NCBI GenBank assembly: GCA_963719485.1
Contig: OY970387.1
Span: forward strand, 248,001-312,000
Source: Bog-473 sp963719485
GTDB taxonomy: Bacteria > Actinomycetota > Acidimicrobiia > Acidimicrobiales > RAAP-2
Reading direction: 5' to 3'
Length of the DNA: 64,000 nt
Positions within the stretch are counted from its first letter, which is position 1; every line of letters starts with the position of its first letter. Both the position numbers and the translations under genes were made by a program. Under the pieces are notes generated by a model that was not told where the DNA came from, searched no databases, and saw only the letters and a list, made by a program, of their open reading frames with translations. Below are positions 60,778 to 64,000 of the stretch, in pieces.

Positions 60778-62847
60778 TCATTCGCTGACGACCACCCGGA
60801 CCCGGCTGAGATTCAGCGATCGGGCGAACGGGGTGCCGGGATCGCCTTCGCGTTGGGAGTCCACGCGGAGCGCCGGGAAGTAGGTGCCCGGTTCGGAATA
60901 GGCGTGCGTGGTCATCACCTGGACGGTCCCCGAGGTCGGATCACCGAACTCAGCCGCGTCGGCATACGTGCCCGCGCCATCGAGGTCCCACGCCGCCGAC
61001 ACCACTTTGCCCGGCGCGGGCGGCACCTCGATCTGTGCGGTGAGGGTGACTCCTTCGCCCGCCGCGACCTCGGCGCGCTCGCCGCCGTTGACCTGAAGCT
61101 TGACCACGGGTTGGATCCCCTTGCGTTCTGCAGCAGACGCCGGCACGTGCACTTGGCCGTCCTGCACCCGGTATTCGCTGGTGGGCGGCGGAACGACGCC
61201 CTGCTCGACCCATGCGCTCAGCTCGCGTAGCGCGTACTGCACCGTGCCCGAGTAGGCGACGGCGTGGCTGTGGAGCGCCTCGGTCGTCGGGTCGGTGTGG
61301 TTCGCGTTGTCGACGTACCAGAGCCGGTAGTTCTCGTCCACCTGCGGTCCTTCGACGGCTTCGACCTTCTTTCGGTACCAGTCGGCCTGCCACGGGAGCG
61401 CGTCCCCGTCGAGCAGGCACTCCACCACGATCATCTTCCCGTGGAAGTGACCCGTGGGGATCTGACCGGTGGCGCCGAGAGTGCCTGCCGCGCCGATGTC
61501 CACGCTTCGCTGGGGGTACTTCGGCGTGCCGTCGGGGTTCCGGAAGAAGTTGTAGACGTCGGGGTAGTCGAAGTCGGGATTGGACGGCGGGAATTGATGA
61601 CGGTGGTACGTCTGCAGCGCAAGGAACCTCGAGTTGTCGATCCGAACCTGGTCGCCGGCCGCAATGCTGTCGACGATGGCGGGATCGCCCGTGATGTCAA
61701 TGGTGTCGTCGACCGATTCGAACACCAGGCCGATGTGACCCTTGCCGTCCGAGTCGACGCGGCCGAGCGAAGCGGTCTTGCCCGCGGCCGCTCCGCTGGT
61801 GATGACCACATCCGCACCCATGAGATCACCCGTGGGGACGCTCGACAGCTTGAATTGCTTCCGGAGGCCGGAAAGCACCTCGACGACGGTCGCTTCGTGT
61901 TGGATGCGGGCGGCGCGGACCGACGACGTCGGGTCGGTGCCGAGGTAGCCCGGCTTGCTCCAGAAGTCGTCGAGATAGGTCGGGTCCAACACCGGCACAT
62001 AGCTGGCGACCAGTACGAGCGGGCCTCCGCCCTGGGGTACGTAGTTGAACCACGCCCCCGGCGGGAACCCGGTCCGGGTGGCCTCTTCGAGCGCGGTGCG
62101 CTCCTCGTCGTTCAGTCCGGCGTAGGGGTCACCGCTTCCGCCCGGCTCGATCGCATCGATGATGGACGGCCACTTGTCATTGAGCACCCGGAGGGCGTTC
62201 ACCCGGACAGTGAAACAATTGGGGATGGATTGCGGCGAGCCCATGACATAGGGCACGAACCCGTCCCACACGCCCGTCGTCATCTCGGCACTCGTGACCG
62301 TCTGGTAGGCGCCGCCGCTCCCGCCGTAGAGATAGCCGTAGGTGCGGTGGGGGCCGAAGAGCTCGGCCGCCACCACGCGGGAGTACTTCGCTGCCTCAGC
62401 GTTGACCCGGTAGCCCCGAATGGTCGTGTCGGACTGGCCCATGGCCGACCCCTCGGCCGTCCGAGCGTTGTCGCTGCCGCCCATGTTCGTCTGCACCGAA
62501 TAGCCGCCACTCGCAAGGGCGAACGCGACGTTGCGCGCCGTGGCGTCCTCGCCGGCCAGCAACTGATGGGTCGCTTGGAAGAAGCGTCCCTGGTACTCAT
62601 CTTCCGGCGGGAAGCAGAACGAGAACTTGGCGTCGGTGCCCGCGAACCCTCCGTGGACATAGAGATGGCGCGCCTTGAAGGGCGCCGCGCCGCCGTGCTG
62701 CGTCGTGATGGCGCCGGGGAACACCGGGTTGTCCGCGGGCTCGTCGCGCCACTCCCGGACATCGATGTACGGCTGATTGAAACGCGGGTCCTCGGATTCC
62801 GCGGTCACGAACAAGGCCCCACGTTCGTCGGTCTTCGAGTCGGTCAT
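60778..62847 (-). CDS. Large alpha/beta-hydrolase-like protein with C-terminal PKD-like domain
   Basis: ATG 62847 has AAGGTGG 5 bases upstream. The 689-residue protein has GYLYGGSGGAYQTVTSAEM at about residue 170, a nucleophile elbow (GGSGG), and a split hydrolase fold as in tannase or feruloyl-esterase-like and related proteins. A region near residues 350-400 (GADVVITSGAAAGKTASLG) reads as a small inserted beta domain. The C-terminal 110 residues resemble a PKD or Ig fold (AWDLDGAGTYADAAEF, THAYSEPGTYFPALRVDS). No signal peptide is obvious. Function unclear; ester hydrolysis is the best guess. Confidence 0.72.
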   Translation of the reverse strand: MTDSKTDERGALFVTAESEDPRFNQPYIDVREWRDEPADNPVFPGAITTQHGGAAPFKARHLYVHGGFAGTDAKFSFCFPPEDEYQGRFFQATHQLLAGEDATARNVAFALASGGYSVQTNMGGSDNARTAEGSAMGQSDTTIRGYRVNAEAAKYSRVVAAELFGPHRTYGYLYGGSGGAYQTVTSAEMTTGVWDGFVPYVMGSPQSIPNCFTVRVNALRVLNDKWPSIIDAIEPGGSGDPYAGLNDEERTALEEATRTGFPPGAWFNYVPQGGGPLVLVASYVPVLDPTYLDDFWSKPGYLGTDPTSSVRAARIQHEATVVEVLSGLRKQFKLSSVPTGDLMGADVVITSGAAAGKTASLGRVDSDGKGHIGLVFESVDDTIDITGDPAIVDSIAAGDQVRIDNSRFLALQTYHRHQFPPSNPDFDYPDVYNFFRNPDGTPKYPQRSVDIGAAGTLGATGQIPTGHFHGKMIVVECLLDGDALPWQADWYRKKVEAVEGPQVDENYRLWYVDNANHTDPTTEALHSHAVAYSGTVQYALRELSAWVEQGVVPPPTSEYRVQDGQVHVPASAAERKGIQPVVKLQVNGGERAEVAAGEGVTLTAQIEVPPAPGKVVSAAWDLDGAGTYADAAEFGDPTSGTVQVMTTHAYSEPGTYFPALRVDSQREGDPGTPFARSLNLSRVRVVVSE

Positions 62848-62940
62848 CAGTACCACCTTCGGCTTACAGGGACCATACGGCGCGACTTGGGACCGTACTC
62901 GGTCGGGACTTGGGGGGGTCGGGACGGGACCCGTCGAGGA

Positions 62941-64000
62941 TCAGGCGGTGCTTGCCCCGTGGAGGAGTTCGTACATGTTGTCGTAGAAGAACTTCGAACG
63001 AACTTCTTCGCTGGAGCCTGCGAGCGCATCGTCGAACTTCTGCAACGGATCCCTGCCACCTTCGGGATGCGGGAAGTCGGTCGAGAACATGAAGAGCTCC
63101 GCGCCCGACTGCTCGATCATCCAATCCACCGCTTCCCCTGGGAACGGCGTGAACTTGAGATGCCGGCGAACGTAGTCGGAGGGGGTCAATTCCAGTCGCG
63201 TGAGCGGCTCCTCGGTACGGCGGAACGCCCGGACCCCGTAATCGAGGTGGCGCATCCAGGAGACCACCCAACCCGCTCCTTGCTCGATACAACCTCCACG
63301 CAGCTTCGGGAAGCGGTCGAAGAGACCGTCGTAGATCAGTGCTCCCAGGAACACTTCTGGCGAGTGGGGGATCCCGAGGAAGTCCTTCGATCGGACGTTC
63401 TCGCCACCTCCCAAGTGGTCGGGAACCGGCATCGCGTTGTTGTGAAAGAAGGGGTCGAGGAGCCTCCCGCCACCGCCGACGTGCAGGACGAACGGGACGT
63501 TGGCTTCGCTGAGCACGTCCCAGAACCCGTCCAGGTCCGGATGGGTGGGTGCCCGCGTGCCCGCGGCCGTGGATGGAACCATCACCGCGGCGCACCCGGC
63601 CTCGATTGCCTCGACGGCCAGGTCGATGGCACGACCCGGGTCGACCAGCGGCACGAACGCCACAGGCAACAAACGCTTGTCCGCAGAACAGAAGTTGGCT
63701 ATGGCCCTGTTCTGCGCAGAGCTGCCCGCGTAGAGGCGGTCCTCGTCCTTACCGACGAACCTCGCAGTGGCGAACGTGGCGAACACGAGCTGTGCATCGA
63801 CACCGAGGAGGTCGAGCACCCGGCTCCGTTCCGTCGGATCGAAGGCGCCCATGGCGTGCCAACCCTTGTCCTGCAGGAGGCGCTCCTCGGCCAGCTTCGC
63901 CTTGTCGCTGTCCGAATGCCGCGCCTCGGACTTGGCAACGGCATCGGAGAGCACTGCGGCGAGGCGGTCACTCGTCACGTCGCGCAGGCGGTCCCTGAAC
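62941..64000 (-). CDS. Amidohydrolase family protein (ACMSD-like), 5' end outside window
   Basis: The frame stays open from GTG 63978 to the right edge, and the first HxH metal motif expected for the family is not in the window, so the gene starts beyond 64000. Visible parts fit the amidohydrolase-2 (ACMSD/hydrolase-type) family: LLPVAFVPLVDPGRAIDLAVEAI, FVLHVGGGGRLLDPFF with a metal His, FPKLRGGCIEQGAGWVVSWM, and LFMFSTDFPHPEGG with the catalytic Asp and His. Members decarboxylate or hydrolyse aromatic-derived acids. It follows the large hydrolase in a minus-strand pair. Substrate unknown. Confidence 0.85.
   Translation of the reverse strand, partial: FRDRLRDVTSDRLAAVLSDAVAKSEARHSDSDKAKLAEERLLQDKGWHAMGAFDPTERSRVLDLLGVDAQLVFATFATARFVGKDEDRLYAGSSAQNRAIANFCSADKRLLPVAFVPLVDPGRAIDLAVEAIEAGCAAVMVPSTAAGTRAPTHPDLDGFWDVLSEANVPFVLHVGGGGRLLDPFFHNNAMPVPDHLGGGENVRSKDFLGIPHSPEVFLGALIYDGLFDRFPKLRGGCIEQGAGWVVSWMRHLDYGVRAFRRTEEPLTRLELTPSDYVRRHLKFTPFPGEAVDWMIEQSGAELFMFSTDFPHPEGGRDPLQKFDDALAGSSEEVRSKFFYDNMYELLHGASTA

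Overview
The window is high-GC DNA from an actinobacterium, most likely an uncultured member of Acidimicrobiia or a related class. This is inferred from very high third-position GC, frequent GTG starts, secreted proteins with GYWLVASDGG-type repeats, an imuA-imuB-dnaE2 mutasome cassette with an actinobacterial LexA box, and Lrp/Ald, NDH-2 and Rieske-type genes typical of soil and aquatic actinobacteria. No rRNA, tRNA, CRISPR array, intact transposon or prophage was seen. Gene fragments run off both edges: a COG4315-type protein on the left and an amidohydrolase on the right.

Layout. 1-12 kb is a cell-surface and secretion region. It holds two COG4315-type secreted proteins, a 753-residue protein of 14 repeats that looks like two closed 7-bladed propellers, a run of envelope-modification enzymes (PhyH dioxygenase, hexapeptide acyltransferase, two methyltransferases, an acyltransferase-3 membrane protein), and a TIG plus GYWL-repeat secreted protein. 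12-15.5 kb holds a ribbon-helix-helix protein, two class III nucleotide cyclases and a DUF1707/LiaF-like protein that overlaps the first cyclase. 15.6-18.2 kb is a two-gene unit: an HMG-CoA-synthase-like/OB-fold fusion and a thiolase. 18.2-26.7 kb is amine and amino-acid catabolism: ferredoxin reductase, alanine dehydrogenase, aldehyde dehydrogenase, a divergent Lrp regulator, class III aminotransferase, FAD amine oxidase and two small proteins. It fits a putrescine/GABA-type route.

26.7-30.5 kb is a cytosine salvage set: a structured leader, an NCS1 permease, a yeast-type cytosine deaminase, a phosphoribosyltransferase and uracil phosphoribosyltransferase, with a (frameshifted) Rieske oxygenase translationally coupled to upp. 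31.6-41.8 kb is central and lipid-type metabolism: two SDRs, GH15 glycosidase, GMC oxidoreductase, NDH-2, a DapB-like reductase, a MaoC-type hotdog protein and a second PhyH protein. 41.8-44.7 kb has a second GYWL-repeat secreted protein and an ethD/VOC/SnoaL operon. 44.8-50.7 kb is the SOS mutasome (imuA, imuB, frameshifted dnaE2) divergent from an SRAP gene across a perfect LexA box. 50.8-64 kb carries a Tat phospholipase C, a CPT-like kinase, two secreted or large alpha/beta hydrolases, an acyltransferase-SGNH protein, a methyltransferase, two amidohydrolases (one frameshifted), a sugar-isomerase-like protein and a remnant of an EAL domain.

Four genes show single-base reading-frame breaks (DUF1707/cyclase, Rieske, dnaE2, amidohydrolase). 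Such a density suggests assembly indels as much as real pseudogenes. The most promising leads for new biology are the structured leader before the cytosine permease together with the Rieske-upp coupling, the HMGCS-like protein that lacks its nucleophilic cysteine but is paired with a thiolase, the ImuB that lacks its little-finger domain, and the 14-blade secreted repeat protein.
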